This document shows positions 17,553-26,404 of a stretch of DNA of 64,000 nucleotides, in pieces. Where the stretch lies: contig NZ_JAAFZH010000003.1 in the NCBI RefSeq assembly GCF_010435915.1, forward strand, positions 310,001 through 374,000. The letters are read 5' to 3'. Position numbers and translations under genes: made by a program. The DNA comes from Spirosoma terrae (lineage in GTDB: Bacteria; Bacteroidota; Bacteroidia; Cytophagales; Spirosomataceae). Numbering within the stretch: the stretch's first letter is position 1; every line of letters begins with the position of its first letter. The notes beneath the pieces are model-generated. The model worked only from the letters and a program-made list of their open reading frames with translations, made no database searches and was not told the DNA's origin.

Positions 17553-19763
17553 TTATTCGCCCGGATGGTACGTCCTCTCCACGTGTTGTTTTACGTCTTC
17601 GGGATAGAACCAGACGTCTTTAAATTGACCTTTGCAATAAAGGGAAGCCTGATCGGTGAAATGCTGATTGCCTGGTTTGTTGCTCTGGCCGCCCGTAACT
17701 ACCGAGCGCGCTTTTACTTTTGGACCAAATTCTACAACCGCAACAAAACTGTTCCCTACGTAGCCGTATCGTTTTTTGGTGTTTGGAGCCGTCCGAGCGC
17801 CATAAGCGGCCAGCGAGCCCCAGGCCGATGGGGTAAAGCCAACTGGAATGCTCGGCTTTTGATCATCAAAGCTTTCCTGAATGTTACCGGTCAGTCGCTG
17901 GTAACGATTTATGTCGCCCCAGGCTGTTTTCCAGGTCCCAAAATCACGGGTAAAGTCGGTCAGGACTTCCTGCAAAGCGGTTAGTTTTTCCTGTGGCGTG
18001 GTATTGGCGATCGTGAAAGCGGTAAAGGTCTGATAATCGAGCCGTTTGTCGGCAGGAACGCGGCTACGGGCCAGCTTCTGTATTTTTTCGCCCCAGAAAA
18101 TGGCTAGCGCCGTTCCAACCGACGTAACGCCATAGTTTTTATCCCAGGATTCCAGAATTTGCATAGCATCCTTCAATTCTGCTGGCTGGTTAGCTAAGTC
18201 CGCCGAAACCGTTTTGTAGGCGGATAATAAGGCAGGAAGTAATTCGTCGAATGCCGCCAGATGCGGGTCGTTGGCGGCTGCAATCAGCGTATCGAGTGTG
18301 AAGATTGATTTCTTTGAGAGTACACGTACCGCATTGATACCACGATAGTTTTCCGCATCGGGGGCCATATAGGTAGGGTAACTGCTTTGGGTTGGGCTAC
18401 TTCTGCCCGATACGGTAAATGGAGTCGAGTTACAGTTCTGAATCCAGCCACTAGCTGGATTGTGTATCTGTACCAGCTCATCAACCGAATGCAAGCCCTT
18501 CCAGTCGGTGTCGGGGTTGCTGCCATCCACAGGTTGATTCCAGTCGAATTTGGTGTCGCGTTTCGGCATAAAGTTCCCGTGCCAGTAAGCGATATTGCCG
18601 TTACGGTCCGCAAAAACGGTGTTGTTGGATGCATTACCGTTCAGTTTCATCACCTCCTTGTAGCTGTCATAGCCTTTCGCTTTGGTCCGCAAATACGATT
18701 GTTCCAGGGCTTCCAATGGTGTATTCATCATCGCAACTGTCACCCATTTGTCTCCTTTCTGCGCAACCACAGGGCCGTGCTGAGTGAAATACATGGTAAA
18801 ATCTTTGTATTGTATCTCGTTGCCGACTTTGTAGGGAAGGCGAATTTTTTCGGCACGGACGGGTTTCCACTCATTGCCGTACTTGTAGTAGAACTTGTTG
18901 TCTCTTTTTTCGATAGTCTCCAGGTATTCATCCATAGAGTCGGCACCACTGGAGGTGTGCATCCAGCCGCAATTCTCGTTGAAGCCCTGATAAATAAAGA
19001 ATTGCCCCCACGTAACGGCACCGTACGCATTTAATCCTTCCTGACTGGTGAGGTGGACTTCTGACCGGAAATAGAAGGATGTATGAGGGTTGATGAGCAG
19101 TAAGGCATTTTTGGTCGCGCTCTTGGAAGGAGCAACGGCAAAACCATTTGAGCCAACGGGTTCCCGCTCAAACTTATCGAAGTCATAAATCCAGGACGTT
19201 TTTCGCTGTTCGTAGAAGTCTTTGAGTTTATCGACTGACACAACGCTGATATTCCCGCCAATACTTCCTTCACTGAACATCAGTGGCATCCAGGGTTGAA
19301 AGCGTTTCAGGAGCCTTGGCTTTACATCCGGGTGGGTGTAGAGGTAATAGTTGGCTCCGTCGGCGAAGGATTCCAGCAATTTTTTCATCCAGGCCGGGCT
19401 TTTCTTATAGATGGCAATGGCCTGCGTAGTATCCATAAACAACCGCGCTCGCAAATCGTGATACAGGGCCGCTTCGCCTTCAACTTCGGCTAATCGGCCA
19501 ATAGCGTCGAGGTAGTTTTCTTCAACGCGAGGGAAATCATCTTCGCATTGCGTGTACAGCACGCCAAAAACGGCATCCGCATCGGTTTTTCCGTAAATGT
19601 GAGGAACGCCCCACGTATCGCGCGTAATCGTAATCTGTTTGGCCTGTTTCTGCCAGCGGGCAATCTCACTTTTGGTAAAAGGTTGCGCCAACGTAGCAGT
19701 CGTTGTCAGAGCAACCAATACAATGGAGGTAGAGAGGATTCGTAGAAGATGAGGTCGATTCAT
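17553..19763 (-). CDS. Penicillin acylase family Ntn-hydrolase
   Basis: A 736-residue member of the penicillin G acylase/acylhomoserine-lactone acylase family (Ntn hydrolases). The signal peptide is LRILSTSIVLVALTTTATLAQ. The family's autocatalytic cleavage point is visible as VGSNGFAV: Ser205 becomes the N-terminal nucleophile of the beta chain after removal of a linker of about 35 residues. Small-subunit landmarks include WGVPHIYGKTDADAVFG and CEDDFPRVEENY. Such enzymes cleave amides of beta-lactams, acyl-homoserine lactones or lipopeptides in the periplasm; which substrate applies is unknown. The start at the ATG 19763 is preferred over the longer frame to 20033, whose extra residues are not typical. 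It is single-gene, ending in a hairpin. Confidence 0.9.
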   Translation of the reverse strand: MNRPHLLRILSTSIVLVALTTTATLAQPFTKSEIARWQKQAKQITITRDTWGVPHIYGKTDADAVFGVLYTQCEDDFPRVEENYLDAIGRLAEVEGEAALYHDLRARLFMDTTQAIAIYKKSPAWMKKLLESFADGANYYLYTHPDVKPRLLKRFQPWMPLMFSEGSIGGNISVVSVDKLKDFYEQRKTSWIYDFDKFEREPVGSNGFAVAPSKSATKNALLLINPHTSFYFRSEVHLTSQEGLNAYGAVTWGQFFIYQGFNENCGWMHTSSGADSMDEYLETIEKRDNKFYYKYGNEWKPVRAEKIRLPYKVGNEIQYKDFTMYFTQHGPVVAQKGDKWVTVAMMNTPLEALEQSYLRTKAKGYDSYKEVMKLNGNASNNTVFADRNGNIAYWHGNFMPKRDTKFDWNQPVDGSNPDTDWKGLHSVDELVQIHNPASGWIQNCNSTPFTVSGRSSPTQSSYPTYMAPDAENYRGINAVRVLSKKSIFTLDTLIAAANDPHLAAFDELLPALLSAYKTVSADLANQPAELKDAMQILESWDKNYGVTSVGTALAIFWGEKIQKLARSRVPADKRLDYQTFTAFTIANTTPQEKLTALQEVLTDFTRDFGTWKTAWGDINRYQRLTGNIQESFDDQKPSIPVGFTPSAWGSLAAYGARTAPNTKKRYGYVGNSFVAVVEFGPKVKARSVVTGGQSNKPGNQHFTDQASLYCKGQFKDVWFYPEDVKQHVERTYHPGE

Positions 19764-20192
19764 TAATGATGAGTGAAGTGAGTAAATGCGAAATAAAACG
19801 GCAATGATGCCAGGAATGACTACTGAATAATTCCTTGAAAGTAACAATGATTGCGCACAATTATCGCCTTGCAGATATGAATCAATTCGAAAAAATAAGA
19901 TTATGGGTAAATCTAAAAAAGGCACCAGGTTCATTACCTGGGTTTGTTTTGGCTTTTGGGGCGATGACTTACAATTCGTCTCGGAGTCGTGCTCGGCCAG
20001 CAAAAGCCGTCGCGGGGGTTGTGGGGTTTTCAAGAATCCCCAACCTTTCTTTGGATGGTGTAAATGGTCAGTTAAATCAATCAGCCTGGTGAACCGGAGA
20101 GCAATTATAGCGAACTAATAGTGCTAACGCTGGGCGTTGTCGATCATAATGCCTGGAAATCTTTTCTCAAAAAAAGGAATTGACAGCTATCC

Positions 20193-20253
20193 GTCAGCAA
20201 TTAACTATCGTGAAAGGAGTGCCTTTCCTGGCTCAAACAAGGGAATTGCTGAC
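20193..20253. repeat. Nested inverted repeats (structured element)
   Basis: GTCAGCAATT (20193-20202) pairs with AATTGCTGAC (20244-20253); inside lies a second hairpin, GAAAGG/CCTTTC with an AGTG tetraloop (20212-20227). It could fold as a small RNA or be part of a decayed element. Confidence 0.5.
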
Positions 20254-20343
20254 AGGCAGACAAGTCTAATATTACTGGCACCTAATGGCCTTATGTGGAG
20301 GGGGGCTGGCAGTTGCTCAGGCAGATGACAACTAGGATTACTT

Positions 20344-20431
20344 CCATTCGCCATTTCCCTATGACCTTGTCCCAGTCAATAGGATATATTAGCTATTGAC
20401 TGGGACAAGGACTGAGGAAAATGGCGAATGG
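20344..20431. repeat. Long imperfect fold-back element
   Basis: The outer arms CCATTCGCCATTTCC (20344-20358) and its complement (about 20416-20431, with one extra A) enclose an inner 18-base perfect pair: CCTTGTCCCAGTCAATAG at 20365-20382 with its complement at 20393-20410. The loop is about 10 bases. No T-run follows and no target-site duplication is evident. The arms are too long for an ordinary terminator. Confidence 0.75.
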
Positions 20432-20616
20432 ATCGGCATAACATATCCCTTAGCTCATTTGAGAGCCATATGTGGGAATGCCCAAGGTTTCTGTAGATAG
20501 CGTCAATAGGCAGAGCAGCCTGATGAAACGAGGAACACTTGATAGCCAATCAAAAGTGGCAGACTTTGCCTATAACCTTACTAATTCGGTTCGACTAACT
20601 TCTGCCAGCTTATGGA

Positions 20617-20871
20617 TTAGTCTAGCATTCTGGGGTGAGCAAAGGTCACTTGATGGTGATGCTGGATTAAATGTAGAAGATCAGTCGCGTAAAAGGGTTT
20701 GACATAATCCTCATCTCCAGGCGTGGAATCGATTTCGTCTGATAACAGTTCCGATTCTGGGGTCAGTGGACCCTCGATTCCCTCGGTATAGATTTGATGA
20801 CTTTCTACGACCAATTCAGCATTCAATTTTCTCGAAGGCAAAATTAACTGTACACTCCAAATGTTTTTCAT
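20617..20871 (-). CDS. Possible small protein, unknown (weak)
   Basis: An 84-residue reading frame starting with ATG: MKNIWSVQLILPSRKLNA then an acidic stretch PESELLSDEIDSTPGDEDYV. It has a protein-like opening and no rare-codon clusters that I can see, but no recognised domain, signal or neighbour. It may be a fragment of a lost gene or a chance frame. Confidence 0.3.
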   Translation of the reverse strand: MKNIWSVQLILPSRKLNAELVVESHQIYTEGIEGPLTPESELLSDEIDSTPGDEDYVKPFYATDLLHLIQHHHQVTFAHPRMLD

Positions 20872-21492
20872 AGTATTATGATTAGCAAAAGTTTTAAATT
20901 GAGTTGAGTAACTCTGAAAAGTAGTGTAATGAATAACTCGGAATTTTTGGTCTATTGGCTTACATTCAGGTACTTATGTGTTCTATCATGACATTTTTTT
21001 GGGTTATATAATCACTATAAATAGTCTTTAAAAGGCGACGGATGACCGCTCGGATTTGTTAGCGGTATTTAAAAAAAATACCAGAAAAGAACAGTCGGTG
21101 ATTTTATCTATCTACCTGTGAAAATTGGGCGATCTGCCTTTTTCATTAAAGGTATATAATAGTATATATTCAATTGTGTATATTTAACGTAATGCCCTAG
21201 AAATCAGTCAAACAACTATATTAATTTGCTCAATTGCTGTTTTTATGTGAATTGGCTGATTTATGCTGTAAAGAATACTGAGCCTACTCGTGAAAACATG
21301 CAAACGGAAGTATAAATTAGTGAACTGATAGTTTTGTGTGTGAATGAGTTTGTTGGGTAGCTTCGTTTTTCAGTTTACTAGTAAAAAACAGTCGTTTGCT
21401 TAACTAGTCATTGAAATCACATAACTTCGCCTGCAACGGAAGCTCCCTACACATAAAAAACTGTAAATTTGCTTAGGACTCTTGCCTCTGTA

Positions 21493-22278
21493 ATGAAAAC
21501 CAAATATCAAGTTCTAATCCTGGAGGATGACCCCATCATCATTGAGCAATTAGCTGGTTTCCTCGAACAAACAGGTCTTTTTGATCGCCCATTCATTTGT
21601 ACCAACACCATGCAGGCGATTAGCGTCCTGCGTCAACATTCTGTTGACTTAATGCTGCTGGACATGGTGCTTCCCGACGTGCATAGCTTTGAATTGCTAA
21701 AACTGTTTCCGCAACATTCGCCTACTATTGCTATTTCCGCTCACCCTCAATATGCCGTTGACTGCTACGATTTGGAGGTAAAGGATTTTTTAACCAAACC
21801 GTTAAGCTTTGGTCGGTTTCTACGCGCGTTACGGCGGGCTATCTTTCAGTTCGAGATTCCTAACACAGTATTGCCTCAATATGTACCGGGTCAGGCCGTA
21901 GCTCAACCGTCGGTTGTTCCCCTGGTTCCATCGGATGCGCCTTCATCGCCCTATGTCTATCTGAAAGTGGGTCGTAAAAATGAGCGGTTCCAATTCAGCG
22001 ACATCTTATATTTCAAAGGCTATTCCATCTATTCTAAACTAATTTCCAAAGCTGGCCAGGTTGTTGTCACTGAGCAGTTATCCCAACTGGACGGCCAACT
22101 CAGCACGAATCAGTTCATTCGGGTTCATAAATCCTTCCTGGTTAATCTTGATCACGTTACTCAGTTTTCAACGAAAATGATCTGGTTGGGTTCTCACAAA
22201 ATTCCTATAGGGGCTACTTACAAAGCCAAAGTGCAGTATAGACTGGAACAATTAAATAAAGTAGGCTCAATGATTTAA
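21493..22278 (+). CDS. LytTR family response regulator
   Basis: This 261-residue regulator has a receiver domain (residues about 5-120) with acidic pair EDD at 11-13, phospho-acceptor Asp57 in LMLLDMVLPD and Lys102 in FLTKPL, and a C-terminal LytTR DNA-binding domain (residues about 158-255, VGRKNERFQFSDILYFKGYSIY to IRVHKSFLVNLDHV). LytTR proteins bind direct repeats and often control surface, adhesion or quorum functions. The ATG at 21493 begins the conserved receiver. The kinase gene lies 120 bases downstream on the same strand and is a plausible partner, though LytTR regulators more often pair with LytS-type kinases. AT-rich surroundings suggest different ancestry from the flanks. Confidence 0.9.
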   Translation: MKTKYQVLILEDDPIIIEQLAGFLEQTGLFDRPFICTNTMQAISVLRQHSVDLMLLDMVLPDVHSFELLKLFPQHSPTIAISAHPQYAVDCYDLEVKDFLTKPLSFGRFLRALRRAIFQFEIPNTVLPQYVPGQAVAQPSVVPLVPSDAPSSPYVYLKVGRKNERFQFSDILYFKGYSIYSKLISKAGQVVVTEQLSQLDGQLSTNQFIRVHKSFLVNLDHVTQFSTKMIWLGSHKIPIGATYKAKVQYRLEQLNKVGSMI

Positions 22279-22398
22279 ATAGATTCCAGGCAATTCACCG
22301 GGCGAAGAATGCTTTAGTAGTCTACTTTGTGGAGATTTTCAAAAAAGAATAAGTCAGATCAATCGCTGGGATTTGTGGATAAATAAGCTAGTAAATTT

Positions 22399-24453
22399 AT
22401 GAAGCAACTAAGCTGGCAATATTATTTTCTAACTATAGTATTAAGTTTTTCTCTTATTATTAGCTATGCATCTCCATCTTTAAGACATCAATTTGATCAC
22501 GCAAAAAGTGATACCGCTCGTTTGGCTGCCTGCATTAAGCTAATTCAATTCTATAAGGCCTCGCTTAAAAACGATAGCTGTCTGTTATATATCAATCAAG
22601 GACTGGAATTGGTAAACAAGGCAAAAAATACAACGTATCATGGAGAATTTTATACAGTTTGTGGTCGATTTTTTAGTAAACAACAGCCGGAGTTAAGTTT
22701 AACGTATTTAAACAAGGGGCGCTACTGGGCAATAAAAAATAATCAGATAAAACGAATTGCAACTATTGACTATGAATTCGCTAAAATTTATTCAGACAAG
22801 GCTATATCGAGCCGGAATAAATCGGATTTTACGACATCTTTACGGAAGACATATGGAAATATTCAATTTGCACAAAAGCACAAATTACAACTTCTAGAGG
22901 GTTACAATTACGGGCTATTAGCTAATTTTTATAAGGTGAATTGTAGCGACTCCTTAGCATATGCATTCTTAAGAAAAGCCCTGTCTATACTAGTTAAAGA
23001 AAAGGCTATTGACAAGCATAGCCCATCTATGGTTAGTGCAAATCTTGAGTACAATTTCTTTTTCAAAAACTTTGCAGAAGCCGCCAGTAACCTACGCGAA
23101 CTCGATAAAATGAGACAGGATGCAATAGGCTATGATTATACGATTCATGTGGGCATAATTTCATGTTGTATAAATCTGAGGAATTTCGCTAAAGCGATTG
23201 AGATAGGAACTGAAGTTCAGAGTAAATCTGACATTATGGCTAGTATGCCTGCGCTTGATAAAGCTACATTTTTTACCTATTTATCAGAGGCTTATCTTCA
23301 TGGACATAACTATAAAGAAGCGAAACGAAATTACTTACAAGGTGTAGCTTTTGCTGACGAATTTGAGCGTAAATCAAAAGAAAGGATACCGTCTAATGTA
23401 CGGATAGACTTATTGAAAAATGGGAAAGTCTTGTTTGAAAAAGAAGGCAACTTCCAGAAAGCTCTAGCTGCCGCTAATGAATTGGCTACTCTTAAAGATA
23501 GTATAAATGCAAATCAACGCATCTTTGAATTAGCCGCAGGCCAGGAGCGTTTTGAAGCGCAAACAAAGGAAGATAGTTTAACCCAGCAAATTCAATTGCA
23601 AAAACTGGAAAACCAGTATAAGGGAGAAAGTCTAGAGCAGTCTAAAAAAATTCAATGGCTCTCGGTCTTAATTATTATTTCTTTGGTTTTTATTATTCTT
23701 TTTGTAGTTGTTCAAACAAGGAAAATAAAAGGACAGTCTATTGAATTGAAAAAGTTAAATGATATGCAGAACAAGCTTTTTGGCATAATTAGTCATGATT
23801 TACGTAGCCCGGTAGTCAGCCTACAAACTTTTCTGGGAAGTATAAACAGGACTAAAAATCCAGAAAGAGCAGTTGAGACATTTTCTAATTTGGAAGTACA
23901 AGTTGGTGTAGTTAGTAATACATTAGATAATCTATTAAACTGGTCCATCAACCAGATGGGGGGGATAAAGCCAAGAATTCAGAAAGTAAATATACTGGAA
24001 GCCGTTGAGCATATTCTTGAGTTGTCAAGCCACGTAATTCACTATAAATCTATTTCTGTAAACGTTTCTGTCGAGGAAGATTATGTATTGGCTGATGGAA
24101 ATTTGACCGAGATCGTTATCCGGAATATTCTTACGAATGCAATCAAATTTACTCCCGTTCATGGAGCCATCAGTCTATCATCCAGAATAGAAAAGGACGA
24201 ATTAATTCTTCAGATTCAGGATAATGGTATCGGTATGACAGAGGCTCAGCTGAATACTCTTTTTTTAAACTATAACAGTCGGAAGGGTACAATGGGAGAA
24301 AAAGGTAGTGGCCTGGGCCTTAAGCTGAGCCATGAGCTAATGGCCGCACAACAGGGAAAGATCGACATACAAAGCAAGGTCAATGTAGGAACTATAGTCA
24401 CTCTTAGCTTCAACGCTTCTCAAGTGGAGAGTATTAAGGAGAAGATGGTTTGA
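22399..24453 (+). CDS. Sensor histidine kinase with periplasmic TPR region
   Basis: A 684-residue kinase. Residues 1-25 form a signal or anchor segment; residues about 30-400 are alpha-helical repeats of the TPR type (for example YNYGLLANFYKVNCSDSLAYAFLRKALSI and TFFTYLSEAYLHGHNYKEAKRNYLQGV), expected in the periplasm. A membrane helix WLSVLIIISLVFIILFVVVQ lies near residues 420-440, followed by a short coiled coil, HisKA with FGIISHDLRSP (phospho-His466), and an HATPase domain with NILTNAIKF (N box), IQDNGIGM (G1) and GSGLGLKL (G2). It probably phosphorylates the upstream LytTR regulator. The codon use is AT-rich compared with genes outside 20-26 kb. Confidence 0.9.
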   Translation: MKQLSWQYYFLTIVLSFSLIISYASPSLRHQFDHAKSDTARLAACIKLIQFYKASLKNDSCLLYINQGLELVNKAKNTTYHGEFYTVCGRFFSKQQPELSLTYLNKGRYWAIKNNQIKRIATIDYEFAKIYSDKAISSRNKSDFTTSLRKTYGNIQFAQKHKLQLLEGYNYGLLANFYKVNCSDSLAYAFLRKALSILVKEKAIDKHSPSMVSANLEYNFFFKNFAEAASNLRELDKMRQDAIGYDYTIHVGIISCCINLRNFAKAIEIGTEVQSKSDIMASMPALDKATFFTYLSEAYLHGHNYKEAKRNYLQGVAFADEFERKSKERIPSNVRIDLLKNGKVLFEKEGNFQKALAAANELATLKDSINANQRIFELAAGQERFEAQTKEDSLTQQIQLQKLENQYKGESLEQSKKIQWLSVLIIISLVFIILFVVVQTRKIKGQSIELKKLNDMQNKLFGIISHDLRSPVVSLQTFLGSINRTKNPERAVETFSNLEVQVGVVSNTLDNLLNWSINQMGGIKPRIQKVNILEAVEHILELSSHVIHYKSISVNVSVEEDYVLADGNLTEIVIRNILTNAIKFTPVHGAISLSSRIEKDELILQIQDNGIGMTEAQLNTLFLNYNSRKGTMGEKGSGLGLKLSHELMAAQQGKIDIQSKVNVGTIVTLSFNASQVESIKEKMV

Positions 24454-24602
24454 AGCTTCAATTCATGACAAGTAGCGATGGGTGGCAAGGGAGCTGATCT
24501 CTAAAATTTGATGGCAGGTTTCCGGATGGTCTCTCGACTTCCAGGCGTAAAGGCCGGCTGATGTACTACCCGTCGATTAGCCTTTCAACTAAATTTCTTT
24601 CG

Positions 24603-24626
24603 TTTCTGAAACGATTGTTTTAGAAA
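24603..24626. promoter_or_regulatory. Candidate TetR operator 1
   Basis: A 24-base palindrome, TTTCTGAAACGATTG then TTTTAGAAA, symmetric at 20 of 24 positions. It lies about 30 bases before the TetR start codon at 24657. Related sequences occur before the neighbouring SDR gene. Confidence 0.5.
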
Positions 24627-24656
24627 TAAAGTTACCTATACGAACCTGTAGTAAGT

Positions 24657-25235
24657 ATGGCCAGAACTATTGAATTTGATCAGGAACAAGCAATCGAAAG
24701 AGCCACTCGTGTCTTTTGGGAAAAAGGTTACAATGGGGCTTCTTTGAGAGATTTGACCGATGCTATGAAAATCAATAGTAGCAGTCTCTATAATACGATT
24801 GGCGATAAACACGAACTGTTTGTCCAGTGTTTGAACCAGTACACCCGAAACAGAAAAATAGCGCTACAAAAGCGGGCAATAAGTGCTACATCACCTGTGG
24901 CGGCACTGACAAACTTCATTCATGATGTTGTTATGGCCGTTATAGAAGGGATTGATGGTTGTTTAGCTATAAAAACAGCGTTTGAAGTTTCTCCTAAGGA
25001 TGACCAGATAAAAGCTATTTTAAAGAGCGATAATGAATTTACCCACCACTTTTTAACCTCACTTATTAGAGAGGCAGTACAAATCGGTGAGCTTCAAAAT
25101 AATACGAATCCTGATTTACTGGCTGATTACATTATTAGTACCTATACCGGCTGGTATGAAATTCACCTACTTTATAGAGATCCTGCGAAAATCAAAAAGC
25201 TGGCTCAGTTCATGATTAGCCAAGTCATCGGCTAA
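24657..25235 (+). CDS. TetR/AcrR family transcriptional regulator
   Basis: A 192-residue repressor with the N-terminal TetR helix-turn-helix (residues about 5-50: AIERATRVFWEKGYNGASLRDLTDAMKINSSSLYNTIGDKHELF) and an alpha-helical ligand-binding C-terminus. It stands 92 bases upstream of an SDR oxidoreductase on the same strand, the common arrangement in which the repressor controls itself and the reductase in response to a small electrophile or antibiotic. The three palindromic sites around the pair fit autoregulation. Ligand unknown. Confidence 0.88.
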   Translation: MARTIEFDQEQAIERATRVFWEKGYNGASLRDLTDAMKINSSSLYNTIGDKHELFVQCLNQYTRNRKIALQKRAISATSPVAALTNFIHDVVMAVIEGIDGCLAIKTAFEVSPKDDQIKAILKSDNEFTHHFLTSLIREAVQIGELQNNTNPDLLADYIISTYTGWYEIHLLYRDPAKIKKLAQFMISQVIG

Positions 25236-25245
25236 TTTTTTTGAT

Positions 25246-25320
25246 CCATTTTGAAACGATCAATTCAGAATGGATTACACTAAATCGATCGGTAATTCTG
25301 AAACATTCATTTCAAAAATA
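25246..25320. promoter_or_regulatory. Candidate TetR operators 2 and 3
   Basis: Two imperfect palindromes precede the SDR gene: CATTTTGAA-N8-TTCAGAATG at about 25247-25272, and ATTCTGAAA-N6-TTTCAAAAAT near 25294-25318. Both share the TTnTGAAA half-site with the site at 24603. The second ends just before the start codon at 25328. Confidence 0.45.
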
Positions 25321-25327
25321 AAAACAA

Positions 25328-26122
25328 ATGGAAAATAGACAAGATGTTAACCTGGATCTTGACGGTAAAATTGCGCTGGTTACAGGCGGAACAAAAGGGA
25401 TTGGCAAAGCTATTGCCGACCGTTTGGCCCGATCGGGTGCCACAGTCATTACCACGGCCAGAACCAATCCAGGGTATTCGGCGGGAAGCCACTATTTTAT
25501 TGCTGCAGACCTGTCTAAATCCGAAGAAGTGACGAAGGTATTTAATGAGGTGAACGCTCAATTCGGCGGAGTTGATATTCTCATCAATAACATGGGAGCC
25601 AATACATTACCCTCTGGAGGATTTAGTGTGCTAACCGATGAGCACTGGGATGAAGCCCTCCAAGTAAACCTATTAGCGTCTGTACGTTTGGATCGTGCTT
25701 TTTTACCAAAGATGGTGTCACAGAAAAGTGGGGTGATTATACACATATCCTCAACGAGTGGTATGTTTCCATTATGGGAGTCTACTATGCCTTATAGTGC
25801 AGCCAAAGCAGCCCTGAATGCGTATAGTAAAACATTGGCCACCGAAGTTGCTCCGCAGGGGATACGCGTCATTACCGTATCGCCGGGGTTGAACAAAACC
25901 GAGGCAATGACTAAATTCATAGACGATTTTGCAGCGCGTACTGGCGTTAGTTCAGAAACGATGACTCAGCATCTATTTGCCCGACTTGGGGGCATACCAA
26001 TTGGAAGAATGGCAGAACCTGAAGAAACAGCCGAACTTGTTCACTTCCTGGTGTCGCCAAAAGCTTCCTACATCACTGGGACAAATTATGTAGTAGATGG
26101 AGGTAACCTACCGGTTGTGTAA
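25328..26122 (+). CDS. SDR family NAD(P)-dependent oxidoreductase
   Basis: A 264-residue classical short-chain dehydrogenase. The cofactor motif is VTGGTKGIGKA near residue 18; the structural NNMG motif appears as INNMGAN; catalytic residues are Ser in HISSTSG and the YSAAK motif (Tyr and Lys) further on. The end ITGTNYVVDGGNLPVV is the usual C-terminal signature. Preference for NAD or NADP and the substrate cannot be told. It is the probable target of the adjacent TetR repressor. Confidence 0.92.
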   Translation: MENRQDVNLDLDGKIALVTGGTKGIGKAIADRLARSGATVITTARTNPGYSAGSHYFIAADLSKSEEVTKVFNEVNAQFGGVDILINNMGANTLPSGGFSVLTDEHWDEALQVNLLASVRLDRAFLPKMVSQKSGVIIHISSTSGMFPLWESTMPYSAAKAALNAYSKTLATEVAPQGIRVITVSPGLNKTEAMTKFIDDFAARTGVSSETMTQHLFARLGGIPIGRMAEPEETAELVHFLVSPKASYITGTNYVVDGGNLPVV

Positions 26123-26127
26123 AACGA

Positions 26128-26165
26128 CAGGTTTGACAAACTCGATTTTTTGCCTGTCAAACCTG
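26128..26165. terminator. Hairpin after the SDR gene
   Basis: CAGGTTTGACA and TGTCAAACCTG enclose 16 bases including TTTTTT. The T-run is in the loop, so termination efficiency is uncertain. Confidence 0.5.
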
Positions 26166-26335
26166 GTACACATGATTAAGGACTAAATAAAAACAGAATC
26201 ACTCCTCAGAGTCGAGTTTGAGAGAACGGTTCTTCTGCCAACTGATGGCTGATCTGACCGTGTATTTGGTTCCTTGTTTGATTTACCTAATGAGAGATCA
26301 TATTAGCCAGGAATAGGAAGAGTTGTAAACACAAC

Positions 26336-26375
26336 ATGCTGCCAACGGAAGTCGACTGGCTTCTGTTGGCAGCAT
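26336..26375. terminator. Hairpin between convergent SDR and NmrA genes
   Basis: ATGCTGCCAACGGAAG and CTTCTGTTGGCAGCAT (one mismatch) enclose TCGACTGG. It lies 30 bases beyond the stop of the NmrA-type gene. The remaining spacer from 26166 to 26335 shows nothing I can identify. Confidence 0.6.
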
Positions 26376-26404
26376 TGACCACCGAACGCTACGTAATAAA
26401 TAGG

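Larger units (their letters stand above)
19764..21492. other. 1.7 kb without convincing genes, rich in inverted repeats
   Basis: No reading frame here shows a recognisable domain. It holds the nested hairpins at 20193-20253 and the long fold-back at 20344-20431, listed separately, plus one weak reading frame at 20617-20871. From about 20.9 kb onward base composition turns visibly AT-rich. The region may be a remnant of a mobile element or a non-coding RNA locus. No transposase fragment could be read in any frame. Confidence 0.55.

Noticed and set aside
17403..17984. A 193-residue frame on the plus strand over the acylase and FG-GAP gene ends
   Set aside because: It crosses a terminator hairpin and overlaps two well-supported genes in antisense; no domain is visible.
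19835..20118. Two short frames with a Cys- and Gly-rich sequence
   Set aside because: No conserved domain, signal or neighbour, and biased composition in a gene-free region.
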